Positions 30,551 through 43,800 of a stretch of DNA of 64,000 nucleotides are shown here, in pieces (within the stretch, counting starts at the first letter, position 1; every line of letters begins with the position of its first letter). Under the pieces are notes generated by a model, which saw nothing but the letters and a program-made list of their open reading frames with translations, made no database searches and was not told where the DNA came from. The stretch comes from Loxodes magnus (Eukaryota > Ciliophora > Karyorelictea > Loxodida > Loxodidae), in assembly GCA_946699065.1 (NCBI GenBank), contig CAMPDV010001718.1:32870-96869 (forward strand), in the 5' to 3' direction. The position numbers and the translations under genes are program-made.

Positions 30551-32930
30551 TGATAAGATTATAAAGAGTAGTTAGTTTTGAAAGTAAAGTGAAGAAGAAA
30601 AGTAAGAAAAGAAGAGTAATTTAAGTTTTTAAGTTATTAAGCTTTGATAAGAGTTATAATGAGCAGTTAGTTTTTAAAGTGAATAAGAAAAGTAAGAAAA
30701 GAAGAGTAATTTCATTTTTAAGTTTGGAAGCTTTGATAAGATTATAAGAGTTAGTTTTAAAAGTAAAGTGAATAAGAAAAGTAAGAAAAGAAGAGTAATT
30801 TAAGTTTTTAGTTATTAAGCTTTGATAAGATTATAAAGAGTAGTTAGTTTTGAAAGTAAAGTGAAGAAGAAAAGTAAGAAAAGAAGAGTAATTTCATTTT
30901 TAAGTTTGGAAGCTTTGATAAGATTATAAAGAGTAGTTAGTTTTGAAAGTAAAGTGAATAAGAAAAGTAAGAAAAGAAGAGTAATTTCATTTTTAAGTTT
31001 GGAAGCTTTGATAAGATTATAAAGAGTTAGTTTTAAAAGTAAAGTGAAGAAGAAAAGTAAGAAAAGAAGAGTAATTTCATTTTTAAGTTTGGAAGCTTTG
31101 ATAAGATTATAAAGAGTAGATAGTTTTGAAAGTAAAATGAAGAAGAAAAGTAAGAAAAGAAGAGTAATTTCATTTTTAAGTTTGGAAGCTTTGATAAGAT
31201 TATAAAGAGTAGTTAGTTTTGAAAGTAAAGTGAAGAAGAAAAGTAAGAAAAGAAGAGTAATTTCATTTTTAAGTTTGGAAGCTTTGATATGATTATAAAG
31301 AGTAGTTAGTTTTGAAAGTAAAGTGAAGAAGAAAAGTAAGAAAAGAAGAGTAATTTCATTTTTAAGTTTGGAAGCTTTGATAAGATTATAAAGAGTAGTT
31401 AGTTTTGAAAGTAAAGTGAAGAAGAAAAGAAGAGTAATTTCATTTTTAAGTTTGGAAGCTTTGATAAGATTATAAAGAGTAGTTAGTTTTGAAAGTAAAG
31501 TGAAGAAGAAAAGTAAGAAAAGAAGAGTAATTTCATTTTTAAGTTTGGAAGCTTTGATATGATTATAAAGAGTAGTTAGTTTTGAAAGTAAAGTGAAGAA
31601 GAAAAGTAAGAAAAGAAGAGTAATTTCATTTTTAAGTTTGGAAGCTTTGATAAGATTATAAAGAGTAGTTAGTTTTGAAAGTAAAGTGAAGAAGAAAAGT
31701 AAGAAAAGAAGAGTAATTTCATTTTTAAGTTTGGAAGCTTTGATAAGATTATAAAGAGTAGTTAGTTTTGAAAGTAAAGTGAAGAAGAAAAGTAAGAAAA
31801 GAAGAGTAATTTAAGTTTTTAAGTTATTAAGCTTTGATAAGAGTTATAATGAGCAGTTAGTTTTTAAAGTGAATAAGAAAAGTAAGAAAAGAAGAGTAAT
31901 TTCATTTTTAAGTTTGGAAGCTTTGATAAGATTATAAGAGTTAGTTTTAAAAGTAAAGTGAATAAGAAAAGTAAGAAAAGAAGAGTAATTTAAGTTTTTA
32001 GTTATTAAGCTTTGATAAGATTATAAAGAGTAGTTAGTTTTGAAAGTAAAGTGAAGAAGAAAAGTAAGAAAAGAAGAGTAATTTCATTTTTAAGTTTGGA
32101 AGCTTTGATAAGATTATAAAGAGTAGTTAGTTTTGAAAGTAAAGTGAATAAGAAAAGTAAGAAAAGAAGAGTAATTTCATTTTTAAGTTTGGAAGCTTTG
32201 ATAAGATTATAAAGAGTTAGTTTTAAAAGTAAAGTGAAGAAGAAAAGTAAGAAAAGAAGAGTAATTTCATTTTTAAGTTTGGAAGCTTTGATAAGATTAT
32301 AAAGAGTAGTTAGTTTTGAAAGTAAAGTGAATAAGAAAAGTAAGAAAAGAAGAGTAATTTCATTTTTAAGTTTGGAAGCTTTGATAAGATTATAAAGAGT
32401 AGTTAGTTTTGAAAGTAAAGTGAAGAAGAAAAGTAAGAAAAGAAGAGTAATTTCATTTTTAAGTTTGGAAGCTTTGATATGATTATAAAGAGTAGTTAGT
32501 TTTGAAAGTAAAGTGAAGAAGAAAAGTAAGAAAAGAAGAGTAATTTCATTTTTAAGTTTGGAAGCTTTGATAAGATTATAAAGAGTAGTTAGTTTTGAAA
32601 GTAAAGTGAAGAAGAAAAGAAGAGTAATTTCATTTTTAAGTTTGGAAGCTTTGATAAGATTATAAAGAGTAGTTAGTTTTGAAAGTAAAGTGAAGAAGAA
32701 AAGTAAGAAAAGAAGAGTAATTTCATTTTTAAGTTTGGAAGCTTTGATATGATTATAAAGAGTAGTTAGTTTTGAAAGTAAAGTGAAGAAGAAAAGTAAG
32801 AAAAGAAGAGTAATTTCATTTTTAAGTTTGGAAGCTTTGATAAGATTATAAAGAGTAGTTAGTTTTGAAAGTAAAGTGAAGAAGAAAAGTAAGAAAAGAA
32901 GAGTAATTTCATTTTTAAGTTTGGAAGCTT
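30550..32930 (+). repeat. 1,190-bp adjacent tandem duplication
   Basis: About 30,550-31,740 and 31,740-32,930 are consecutive copies. The GAGCAGTTAG unit lies at 30661 and 31851, and the 84-bp units at 31354 and 32544, both exactly 1,190 apart. The left copy has a private GTAGATAG reading near 31,117 and an AAAATGAAG reading near 31,136 that the right copy lacks. To the right, GATAAGAGTTATAAAGAG at about 32,935 marks the end of the match. Confidence 0.87.
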
Positions 32931-35900
32931 TGATAAGAGTTATAAAGAGTTAGTTAGTTTTGAAAGTAAAGTGAAGAAGAAAAGTAAGAAAAGAAGAGTA
33001 ATTTCATTTTTAAGTTTGGAAGCTTTGATAAGATTATAAAGAGTAGTTAGTTTTGAAAGTAAAGTGAAGAAGAAAAGAAGAGTAATTTCAGTTTTTAAGT
33101 TATTAAGCTTTGATAATATTGTAGTTATAAAGAGTTAGTTTTGAAAGTAAAGTGAATAAGAAAAGTAAGAAAAGAAGAGTAATTTCATTTTTAAGTTTGG
33201 AAGCTTTGATAAGATTATAAAGAGTAGTTAGTTTTGAAAGTAAAGTGAAGAAGAAAAGTAAGAAAAGAAGAGTAATTTCATTTTTAAGTTTGGAAGCTTT
33301 GATAAGATTATAAAGAGTTAGTTTTGAAAGTAAAGTGAATAAGAAAAGTAAGAAAAGAAGAGTAATTTAAGTTTTTAAGTCTGTAAGCTTTGATAATATT
33401 ATAAAGAGTAGTTAGTTTTGAAAGTAAAGTGAATAAGAAAAGTAAGAAAAGAAGAGTAATTTCATTTTTAAGTTTGGAAGCTTTGATATGATTATAAAGA
33501 GTAGTTAGTTTTGAAAGTAAAGTGAAGAAGAAAAGTAAGAAAAGAAGAGTAATTTCATTTTTAAGTTTGGAAGCTTTGATAAGATTATAAAGAGTAGTTA
33601 GTTTTGAAAGTAAAGTGAATAAGAAAAGTAAGAAAAGAAGAGTAATTTCATTTTTAAGTTTGGAAGCTTTGATAAGATTATAAAGAGTTAGTTTTAAAAG
33701 TAAAGTGAAGAAGAAAAGTAAGAAAAGAAGAGTAATTTAAGTTTTTAAGTCTGAAATCTTTGATAAGATTGTAGTTATAAAGAGTAGTTAGTTTTAAAAG
33801 TGAAGAAGAAAAGTAAGAAAAGAAGAGTAATTTAAGTTTTTAAGTTATTAAGCTTTGATAAGATTGTAGTTATAAAGAGTAGTTAGTTTTAAAAGTGAAG
33901 AAGAAAAGTAAGAAAAGAAGAGTAATTTCAGTTTTTAAGTCTGTAAGCTTTGTTAAGATTATAAAGAGTTAGTTTTGAAAATAAAGTGAAGAAGAAAAGT
34001 AAGAAAAGAAGAGTAATTTCAGTTTTTAAGTTATTAAGCTTTGATAAGAGTTATAAAGAGTAGTTAGTTTTAAAAGTGAAGAAGAAAAGTAAGAAAAGAA
34101 GAGTAATTTAAGTTTTTAAGTTATTAAGCTTTGATAAGAGTTATAATGAGTAGTTAGTTTTAAAAGTGAAGAAGAAAAGTAAGAAAAGAAGAGTAATTTA
34201 AGTTTTTAAGTCTGTAAGCTTTGATAAGATTATAAAGAGTTAGTTTTAAAAGAAAATGTGAATAAGAAAAGTAAGAAAAGAAGAGTAATTTAATTTTTTA
34301 AGTCTGGAAGCTTTGATAAGATTATAAAGAGTAGTTAGTTTTGAAAATAAAGTGAATAAGAAAAGTAAGAAAAGAAGAGTAATTTCAGTTTTTAAGTCTG
34401 GAAGCTTTGATAAGATTATAAAGAGTAGTTAGTTTTGAAAGTAAAGTGAAGAAGAAAAGTAAGAAAAGAAGAGTAATTTCATTTTTAAGTTTGGAAGCTT
34501 TGATAAGATTATAAAGAGTAGTTAGTTTTGAAAGTAAAGTGAAGAAGAAAAGTAAGAAAAGAAGAGTAATTTCATTTTTAAGTTTGGAAGCTTTGATATG
34601 ATTATAAAGAGTAGTTAGTTTTGAAAGTAAAGTGAATAAGAAAAGTAAGAAAAGAAGAGTAATTTAAGTTTTTAGTTATTAAGCTTTGATAATATTATAA
34701 AGAGTAGTTAGTTTTGAAAGTAAAGTGAATAAGAAAAGTAAGAAAAGAAGAGTAATTTCATTTTTAAGTTTGGAAGCTTTGATAAGATTATAAAGAGTAG
34801 TTAGTTTTGAAAGTAAAGTGAATAAGAAAAGTAAGAAAAGAAGAGTAATTTCATTTTTAAGTTTGGAAGCTTTGATAAGATTATAAAGAGTAGTTAGTTT
34901 TGAAAGTAAAGTGAAGAAGAAAAGTAAGAAAAGAAGAGTAATTTCATTTTTAAGTTTGGAAGCTTTGATAAGATTATAAAGAGTAGTTAGTTTTGAAAGT
35001 AAAGTGAATAAGAAAAGTAAGAAAAGAAGAGTAATTTCATTTTTAAGTTTGGAAGCTTTGATAAGATTATAAAGAGTTAGTTTTAAAAGTAAAGTGAATA
35101 AGAAAAGTAAGAAAAGAAGAGTAATTTCATTTTTTAAGTTTGGAAGCTTTGATAAGATTATAAAGAGTAGTTAGTTTTGAAAGTAAAGTGAAGAAGAAAA
35201 GTAAGAAAAGAAGAGTAATTTCATTTTTAAGTTTGGAAGCTTTGATAAGATTATAAAGAGTAGTTAGTTTTGAAAGTAAAGTGAATAAGAAAAGTAAGAA
35301 AAGAAGAGTAATTTAAGTTTTTAAGTTATTAAGCTTTGATAAGAGTTATAATGAGTAGTTAGTTTTAAAAGTGAAGAAGAAAAGTAAGAAAAGAAGAGTA
35401 ATTTCAGTTTTTAAGTCTGTAAGCTTTGATAAGATTATAAAGAGTTAGTTTTAAAAGAAAATGTGAATAAGAAAAGTAAGAAAAGAAGAGTAATTTAATT
35501 TTTTAAGTTTGGAAGCTTTGATAAGATTATAAAGAGTTAGTTAGTTTTGAAAGTAAAGTGAAGAAGAAAAGTAAGAAAAGAAGAGTAATTTCATTTTTAA
35601 GTTTGGAAGCTTTGATAAGATTATAAAGAGTAGTTAGTTTTGAAAGTAAAGTGAAGAAGAAAAGTAAGAAAAGAAGAGTAATTTCATTTTTAAGTTTGGA
35701 AGCTTTGATAAGATTATAAAGAGTAGTTAGTTTTGAAAGTAAAGTGAATAAGAAAAGTAAGAAAAGAAGAGTAATTTCATTTTTAAGTTTGGAAGATTTG
35801 ATAAGAGTTATAATGAGTAGTTAGATTTAAAAGTGAAGAAGAAAAGTAAGAAAAGAAGAGTAATTTCAGTTTTTAAGTCTGTAAGCTTTGATAAGATTAT

Positions 35901-36205
35901 AAAGAGTTAGTTTTGAAAGTAAAGTGAAGAAGAAAAGTAAGAAAAGAAGAGTAATTTCAGTTTTTAAGTTTGGAAGCTTTGATAAGATTATAAAGAGTAG
36001 TTAGTTTTGAAAGTAAAGTGAAGAAGAAAAGTAAGAAAAGAAGAGTAATTTCATTTTTAAGTTTGGAAGCTTTGATAAGATTATAAAGAGTAGTTAGTTT
36101 TGAAAGTAAAGTGAAGAAGAAAAGTAAGAAAAGAAGAGTAATTTCATTTTTAAGTTTGGAAGCTTTGATAAGATTATAAAGAGTAGTTAGTTTTGAAAGT
36201 AAAGT
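32930..36205 (+). repeat. Partial first copy of the 3,802-bp composite unit
   Basis: This stretch carries the same marker order as the later 3,802-bp units but is shorter. GAAAATGTG at 34252 and 35457 is 1,205 apart, whereas the matching pairs at 37304 and 39259 and at 41939 and 43894 are 1,955 apart, a difference of exactly 750 bp. From 35457 and GGAAGATTT at 35791 onward, offsets to the next unit are exactly 3,802 (39259 and 39593). Upstream, an extra 90-bp class 2 unit near 34,050 adds a further difference. Confidence 0.85.
34641..34735 (+). repeat. Chimeric monomer at a 750-bp deletion or insertion junction
   Basis: The monomer begins like the AGTTTTTAGTTATTAAGC unit near 37,725 and ends like the TTTGATAATATTATAAAG unit near 38,485. 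In the later copy these two strings are 750 bp apart, measured at AGCTTTGAT (37734 and 38484). The same 750 bp is missing from the marker spacing here. The switch falls inside the shared AAGCTTTGATAA string, as expected from unequal exchange between aligned but non-identical monomers. Confidence 0.82.
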
Positions 36206-39200
36206 GAAGAAGAAAAGTAAGAAAAGAAGAGTAATTTCATTTTTAAGTTTGGAAGCTTTGATAAGATTATAAAGAGTTAGTTTTAAAAGTAAAGTGAAGA
36301 AGAAAAGTAAGAAAAGAAGAGTAATTTCATTTTTAAGTTTGGAAGCTTTGAAAGATTATAAAGAGTAGTTAGTTTTGAAAGTAAAGTGAAGAAGAAAAGT
36401 AAGAAAAGAAGAGTAATTTCATTTTTAAGTTTGGAAGCTTTGAAAGATTATAAAGAGTAGTTAGTTTTGAAAGTAAAGTGAAGAAGAAAAGTAAGAAAAG
36501 AAGAGTAATTTCATTTTTAAGTTTGGAAGCTTTGATAAGATTATAAAGAGTAGTTAGTTTTGAAAGTAAAGTGAAGAAGAAAAGTAAGAAAAGAAGAGTA
36601 ATTTCATTTTTAAGTTTGGAAGCTTTGATAAGATTATAAAGAGTAGTTAGTTTTGAAAGTAAAGTGAAGAAGAAAAGTAAGAAAAGAAGAGTAATTTCAT
36701 TTTTAAGTTTGGAAGCTTTGAAAGATTATAAAGAGTAGTTAGTTTTAAAAGTGAAGAAGAAAAGTAAGAAAAGAAGAGTAATTTAAGTTTTTAAGTTATT
36801 AAGCTTTGATAAGATTGTAGTTATAAAGAGTAGTTAGTTTTAAAAGTGAAGAAGAAAAGTAAGAAAAGAAGAGTAATTTAAGTTTTTAAGTTATTAAGCT
36901 TTGATAAGATTGTAGTTATAAAGAGTAGTTAGTTTTAAAAGTGAATAAGAAAAGTAAGAAAAGAAGAGTAATTTCAGTTTTTAAGTCTGAAATCTTTGAT
37001 AAGAGTTATAAAGAGTTAGTTAGTTTTGAAAGTAAAGTGAAGAAGAAAAGTAAGAAAAGAAGAGTAATTTCAGTTTTTAAGTCTGTAAGCTTTGTTAAGA
37101 TTATAAAGAGTTAGTTTTGAAAATAAAGTGAAGAAGAAAAGTAAGAAAAGAAGAGTAATTTAAGTTTTTAAGTTATTAAGCTTTGATAAGAGTTATAATG
37201 AGTAGTTAGTTTTAAAAGTGAAGAAGAAAAGTAAGAAAAGAAGAGTAATTTCAGTTTTTAAGTCTGTAAGCTTTGATAAGATTATAAAGAGTTAGTTTTA
37301 AAAGAAAATGTGAATAAGAAAAGTAAGAAAAGAAGAGTAATTTCATTTTTTAAGTCTGGAAGCTTTGATAAGATTATAAAGAGTAGTTAGTTTTGAAAAT
37401 AAAGTGAATAAGAAAAGTAAGAAAAGAAGAGTAATTTCAGTTTTTAAGTCTGGAAGCTTTGATAAGATTATAAAGAGTAGTTAGTTTTGAAAGTAAAGTG
37501 AAGAAGAAAAGTAAGAAAAGAAGAGTAATTTCATTTTTAAGTTTGGAAGCTTTGATAAGATTATAAAGAGTAGTTAGTTTTGAAAGTAAAGTGAAGAAGA
37601 AAAGTAAGAAAAGAAGAGTAATTTCATTTTTAAGTTTGGAAGCTTTGATATGATTATAAAGAGTAGTTAGTTTTGAAAGTAAAGTGAATAAGAAAAGTAA
37701 GAAAAGAAGAGTAATTTAAGTTTTTAGTTATTAAGCTTTGATAAGATTGTAGTTATAAAGAGTAGTTAGTTTTGAAAGTAAAGTGAAGAAGAAAAGTAAG
37801 AAAAGAAGAGTAATTTCATTTTTAAGTTTGGAAGCTTTGATAAGATTATAAAGAGTAGTTAGTTTTGAAAGTAAAGTGAAGAAGAAAAGTAAGAAAAGAA
37901 GAGTAATTTCATTTTTAAGTTTGGAAGCTTTGATAAGATTATAAAGAGTAGTTAGTTTTGAAAGTAAAGTGAAGAAGAAAAGTAAGAAAAGAAGAGTAAT
38001 TTCATTTTTAAGTTTGGAAGCTTTGATAAGATTATAAAGAGTAGTTAGTTTTGAAAGTAAAATGAAGAAGAAAAGTAAGAAAAGAAGAGTAATTTCATTT
38101 TTAAGTTTGGAAGCTTTGATAATATTATAAAGAGTAGTTAGTTTTGAAAGTAAAGTGAAGAAGAAAAGTAAGAAAAGAAGAGTAATTTCATTTTTAAGTT
38201 TGGAAGCTTTGATATGATTATAAAGAGTAGTTAGTTTTGAAAGTAAAGTGAAGAAGAAAAGTAAGAAAAGAAGAGTAATTTCATTTTTAAGTTTGGAAGC
38301 TTTGATAAGATTATAAAGAGTAGTTAGTTTTGAAAGTAAAGTGAAGAAGAAAAGTAAGAAAAGAAGAGTAATTTCATTTTTAAGTTTGGAAGCTTTGATA
38401 AGATTATAAAGAGTAGTTAGTTTTGAAAGTAAAGTGAATAAGAAAAGTAAGAAAAGAAGAGTAATTTCATTTTTAAGTTTGGAAGCTTTGATAATATTAT
38501 AAAGAGTAGTTAGTTTTGAAAGTAAAGTGAATAAGAAAAGTAAGAAAAGAAGAGTAATTTCATTTTTAAGTTTGGAAGCTTTGATAAGATTATAAAGAGT
38601 AGTTAGTTTTGAAAGTAAAGTGAATAAGAAAAGTAAGAAAAGAAGAGTAATTTCATTTTTAAGTTTGGAAGCTTTGATAAGATTATAAAGAGTAGTTAGT
38701 TTTGAAAGTAAAGTGAAGAAGAAAAGTAAGAAAAGAAGAGTAATTTCATTTTTAAGTTTGGAAGCTTTGATAAGATTATAAAGAGTAGTTAGTTTTGAAA
38801 GTAAAGTGAATAAGAAAAGTAAGAAAAGAAGAGTAATTTCATTTTTAAGTTTGGAAGCTTTGATAAGATTATAAAGAGTTAGTTTTAAAAGTAAAGTGAA
38901 TAAGAAAAGTAAGAAAAGAAGAGTAATTTCATTTTTTAAGTTTGGAAGCTTTGATAAGATTATAAAGAGTAGTTAGTTTTGAAAGTAAAGTGAAGAAGAA
39001 AAGTAAGAAAAGAAGAGTAATTTCATTTTTAAGTTTGGAAGCTTTGATAAGATTATAAAGAGTAGTTAGTTTTGAAAGTAAAGTGAATAAGAAAAGTAAG
39101 AAAAGAAGAGTAATTTAAGTTTTTAAGTTATTAAGCTTTGATAAGAGTTATAATGAGTAGTTAGTTTTAAAAGTGAAGAAGAAAAGTAAGAAAAGAAGAG

Positions 39201-40840
39201 TAATTTCAGTTTTTAAGTCTGTAAGCTTTGATAAGATTATAAAGAGTTAGTTTTAAAAGAAAATGTGAATAAGAAAAGTAAGAAAAGAAGAGTAATTTAA
39301 TTTTTTAAGTTTGGAAGCTTTGATAAGATTATAAAGAGTTAGTTAGTTTTGAAAGTAAAGTGAAGAAGAAAAGTAAGAAAAGAAGAGTAATTTCATTTTT
39401 AAGTTTGGAAGCTTTGATAAGATTATAAAGAGTAGTTAGTTTTGAAAGTAAAGTGAAGAAGAAAAGTAAGAAAAGAAGAGTAATTTCATTTTTAAGTTTG
39501 GAAGCTTTGATAAGATTATAAAGAGTAGTTAGTTTTGAAAGTAAAGTGAATAAGAAAAGTAAGAAAAGAAGAGTAATTTCATTTTTAAGTTTGGAAGATT
39601 TGATAAGAGTTATAATGAGTAGTTAGATTTAAAAGTGAAGAAGAAAAGTAAGAAAAGAAGAGTAATTTCAGTTTTTAAGTCTGTAAGCTTTGATAAGATT
39701 ATAAAGAGTTAGTTTTGAAAGTAAAGTGAAGAAGAAAAGTAAGAAAAGAAGAGTAATTTCAGTTTTTAAGTTTGGAAGCTTTGATAAGATTATAAAGAGT
39801 AGTTAGTTTTGAAAGTAAAGTGAAGAAGAAAAGTAAGAAAAGAAGAGTAATTTCATTTTTAAGTTTGGAAGCTTTGATAAGATTATAAAGAGTAGTTAGT
39901 TTTGAAAGTAAAGTGAAGAAGAAAAGTAAGAAAAGAAGAGTAATTTCATTTTTAAGTTTGGAAGCTTTGATAAGATTATAAAGAGTAGTTAGTTTTGAAA
40001 GTAAAGTGAAGAAGAAAAGTAAGAAAAGAAGAGTAATTTCATTTTTAAGTTTGGAAGCTTTGATAAGATTATAAAGAGTTAGTTTTAAAAGTAAAGTGAA
40101 GAAGAAAAGTAAGAAAAGAAGAGTAATTTCATTTTTAAGTTTGGAAGCTTTGAAAGATTATAAAGAGTAGTTAGTTTTGAAAGTAAAGTGAAGAAGAAAA
40201 GTAAGAAAAGAAGAGTAATTTCATTTTTAAGTTTGGAAGCTTTGAAAGATTATAAAGAGTAGTTAGTTTTGAAAGTAAAGTGAAGAAGAAAAGTAAGAAA
40301 AGAAGAGTAATTTCATTTTTAAGTTTGGAAGCTTTGATAAGATTATAAAGAGTAGTTAGTTTTGAAAGTAAAGTGAAGAAGAAAAGTAAGAAAAGAAGAG
40401 TAATTTCATTTTTAAGTTTGGAAGCTTTGATAAGATTATAAAGAGTAGTTAGTTTTGAAAGTAAAGTGAAGAAGAAAAGTAAGAAAAGAAGAGTAATTTC
40501 ATTTTTAAGTTTGGAAGCTTTGAAAGATTATAAAGAGTAGTTAGTTTTAAAAGTGAAGAAGAAAAGTAAGAAAAGAAGAGTAATTTAAGTTTTTAAGTTA
40601 TTAAGCTTTGATAAGATTGTAGTTATAAAGAGTAGTTAGTTTTAAAAGTGAAGAAGAAAAGTAAGAAAAGAAGAGTAATTTAAGTTTTTAAGTTATTGAG
40701 CTTTGATAAGATTGTAGTTATAAAGAGTAGTTAGTTTTAAAAGTGAATAAGAAAAGTAAGAAAAGAAGAGTAATTTCAGTTTTTAAGTCTGAAATCTTTG
40801 ATAAGAGTTATAAAGAGTTAGTTAGTTTTGAAAGTAAAGT
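36205..40840 (+). repeat. 4,635-bp higher-order unit, copy 1
   Basis: Markers here recur at exactly 4,635 bp in copy 2: GAAATC at 36989 and 41624, GAAAATGTG at 37304 and 41939 and at 39259 and 43894, GGAAGATTT at 39593 and 44228, and GAAATC at 40791 and 45426. Internally, the block's last ~0.6 kb repeats its first ~0.6 kb at 3,802 bp (36989 to 40791), so 4,635 equals 3,802 plus 833. The copies adjoin: 36,205 plus 4,635 is 40,840. The copies look nearly identical, so the event is recent relative to the left region. Confidence 0.92.
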
Positions 40841-43800
40841 GAAGAAGAAAAGTAAGAAAAGAAGAGTAATTTCATTTTTAAGTTTGGAAGCTTTGATAAG
40901 ATTATAAAGAGTTAGTTTTAAAAGTAAAGTGAAGAAGAAAAGTAAGAAAAGAAGAGTAATTTCATTTTTAAGTTTGGAAGCTTTGAAAGATTATAAAGAG
41001 TAGTTAGTTTTGAAAGTAAAGTGAAGAAGAAAAGTAAGAAAAGAAGAGTAATTTCATTTTTAAGTTTGGAAGCTTTGAAAGATTATAAAGAGTAGTTAGT
41101 TTTGAAAGTAAAGTGAAGAAGAAAAGTAAGAAAAGAAGAGTAATTTCATTTTTAAGTTTGGAAGCTTTGATAAGATTATAAAGAGTAGTTAGTTTTGAAA
41201 GTAAAGTGAAGAAGAAAAGTAAGAAAAGAAGAGTAATTTCATTTTTAAGTTTGGAAGCTTTGATAAGATTATAAAGAGTAGTTAGTTTTGAAAGTAAAGT
41301 GAAGAAGAAAAGTAAGAAAAGAAGAGTAATTTCATTTTTAAGTTTGGAAGCTTTGAAAGATTATAAAGAGTAGTTAGTTTTAAAAGTGAAGAAGAAAAGT
41401 AAGAAAAGAAGAGTAATTTAAGTTTTTAAGTTATTAAGCTTTGATAAGATTGTAGTTATAAAGAGTAGTTAGTTTTAAAAGTGAAGAAGAAAAGTAAGAA
41501 AAGAAGAGTAATTTAAGTTTTTAAGTTATTAAGCTTTGATAAGATTGTAGTTATAAAGAGTAGTTAGTTTTAAAAGTGAATAAGAAAAGTAAGAAAAGAA
41601 GAGTAATTTCAGTTTTTAAGTCTGAAATCTTTGATAAGAGTTATAAAGAGTTAGTTAGTTTTGAAAGTAAAGTGAAGAAGAAAAGTAAGAAAAGAAGAGT
41701 AATTTCAGTTTTTAAGTCTGTAAGCTTTGTTAAGATTATAAAGAGTTAGTTTTGAAAATAAAGTGAAGAAGAAAAGTAAGAAAAGAAGAGTAATTTAAGT
41801 TTTTAAGTTATTAAGCTTTGATAAGAGTTATAATGAGTAGTTAGTTTTAAAAGTGAAGAAGAAAAGTAAGAAAAGAAGAGTAATTTCAGTTTTTAAGTCT
41901 GTAAGCTTTGATAAGATTATAAAGAGTTAGTTTTAAAAGAAAATGTGAATAAGAAAAGTAAGAAAAGAAGAGTAATTTCATTTTTTAAGTCTGGAAGCTT
42001 TGATAAGATTATAAAGAGTAGTTAGTTTTGAAAATAAAGTGAATAAGAAAAGTAAGAAAAGAAGAGTAATTTCAGTTTTTAAGTCTGGAAGCTTTGATAA
42101 GATTATAAAGAGTAGTTAGTTTTGAAAGTAAAGTGAAGAAGAAAAGTAAGAAAAGAAGAGTAATTTCATTTTTAAGTTTGGAAGCTTTGATAAGATTATA
42201 AAGAGTAGTTAGTTTTGAAAGTAAAGTGAAGAAGAAAAGTAAGAAAAGAAGAGTAATTTCATTTTTAAGTTTGGAAGCTTTGATATGATTATAAAGAGTA
42301 GTTAGTTTTGAAAGTAAAGTGAATAAGAAAAGTAAGAAAAGAAGAGTAATTTAAGTTTTTAGTTATTAAGCTTTGATAAGATTGTAGTTATAAAGAGTAG
42401 TTAGTTTTGAAAGTAAAGTGAAGAAGAAAAGTAAGAAAAGAAGAGTAATTTCATTTTTAAGTTTGGAAGCTTTGATAAGATTATAAAGAGTAGTTAGTTT
42501 TGAAAGTAAAGTGAAGAAGAAAAGTAAGAAAAGAAGAGTAATTTCATTTTTAAGTTTGGAAGCTTTGATAAGATTATAAAGAGTAGTTAGTTTTGAAAGT
42601 AAAGTGAAGAAGAAAAGTAAGAAAAGAAGAGTAATTTCATTTTTAAGTTTGGAAGCTTTGATAAGATTATAAAGAGTAGTTAGTTTTGAAAGTAAAATGA
42701 AGAAGAAAAGTAAGAAAAGAAGAGTAATTTCATTTTTAAGTTTGGAAGCTTTGATAATATTATAAAGAGTAGTTAGTTTTGAAAGTAAAGTGAAGAAGAA
42801 AAGTAAGAAAAGAAGAGTAATTTCATTTTTAAGTTTGGAAGCTTTGATATGATTATAAAGAGTAGTTAGTTTTGAAAGTAAAGTGAAGAAGAAAAGTAAG
42901 AAAAGAAGAGTAATTTCATTTTTAAGTTTGGAAGCTTTGATAAGATTATAAAGAGTAGTTAGTTTTGAAAGTAAAGTGAAGAAGAAAAGTAAGAAAAGAA
43001 GAGTAATTTCATTTTTAAGTTTGGAAGCTTTGATAAGATTATAAAGAGTAGTTAGTTTTGAAAGTAAAGTGAATAAGAAAAGTAAGAAAAGAAGAGTAAT
43101 TTCATTTTTAAGTTTGGAAGCTTTGATAATATTATAAAGAGTAGTTAGTTTTGAAAGTAAAGTGAATAAGAAAAGTAAGAAAAGAAGAGTAATTTCATTT
43201 TTAAGTTTGGAAGCTTTGATAAGATTATAAAGAGTAGTTAGTTTTGAAAGTAAAGTGAATAAGAAAAGTAAGAAAAGAAGAGTAATTTCATTTTTAAGTT
43301 TGGAAGCTTTGATAAGATTATAAAGAGTAGTTAGTTTTGAAAGTAAAGTGAAGAAGAAAAGTAAGAAAAGAAGAGTAATTTCATTTTTAAGTTTGGAAGC
43401 TTTGATAAGATTATAAAGAGTAGTTAGTTTTGAAAGTAAAGTGAATAAGAAAAGTAAGAAAAGAAGAGTAATTTCATTTTTAAGTTTGGAAGCTTTGATA
43501 AGATTATAAAGAGTTAGTTTTAAAAGTAAAGTGAATAAGAAAAGTAAGAAAAGAAGAGTAATTTCATTTTTTAAGTTTGGAAGCTTTGATAAGATTATAA
43601 AGAGTAGTTAGTTTTGAAAGTAAAGTGAAGAAGAAAAGTAAGAAAAGAAGAGTAATTTCATTTTTAAGTTTGGAAGCTTTGATAAGATTATAAAGAGTAG
43701 TTAGTTTTGAAAGTAAAGTGAATAAGAAAAGTAAGAAAAGAAGAGTAATTTAAGTTTTTAAGTTATTAAGCTTTGATAAGAGTTATAATGAGTAGTTAGT

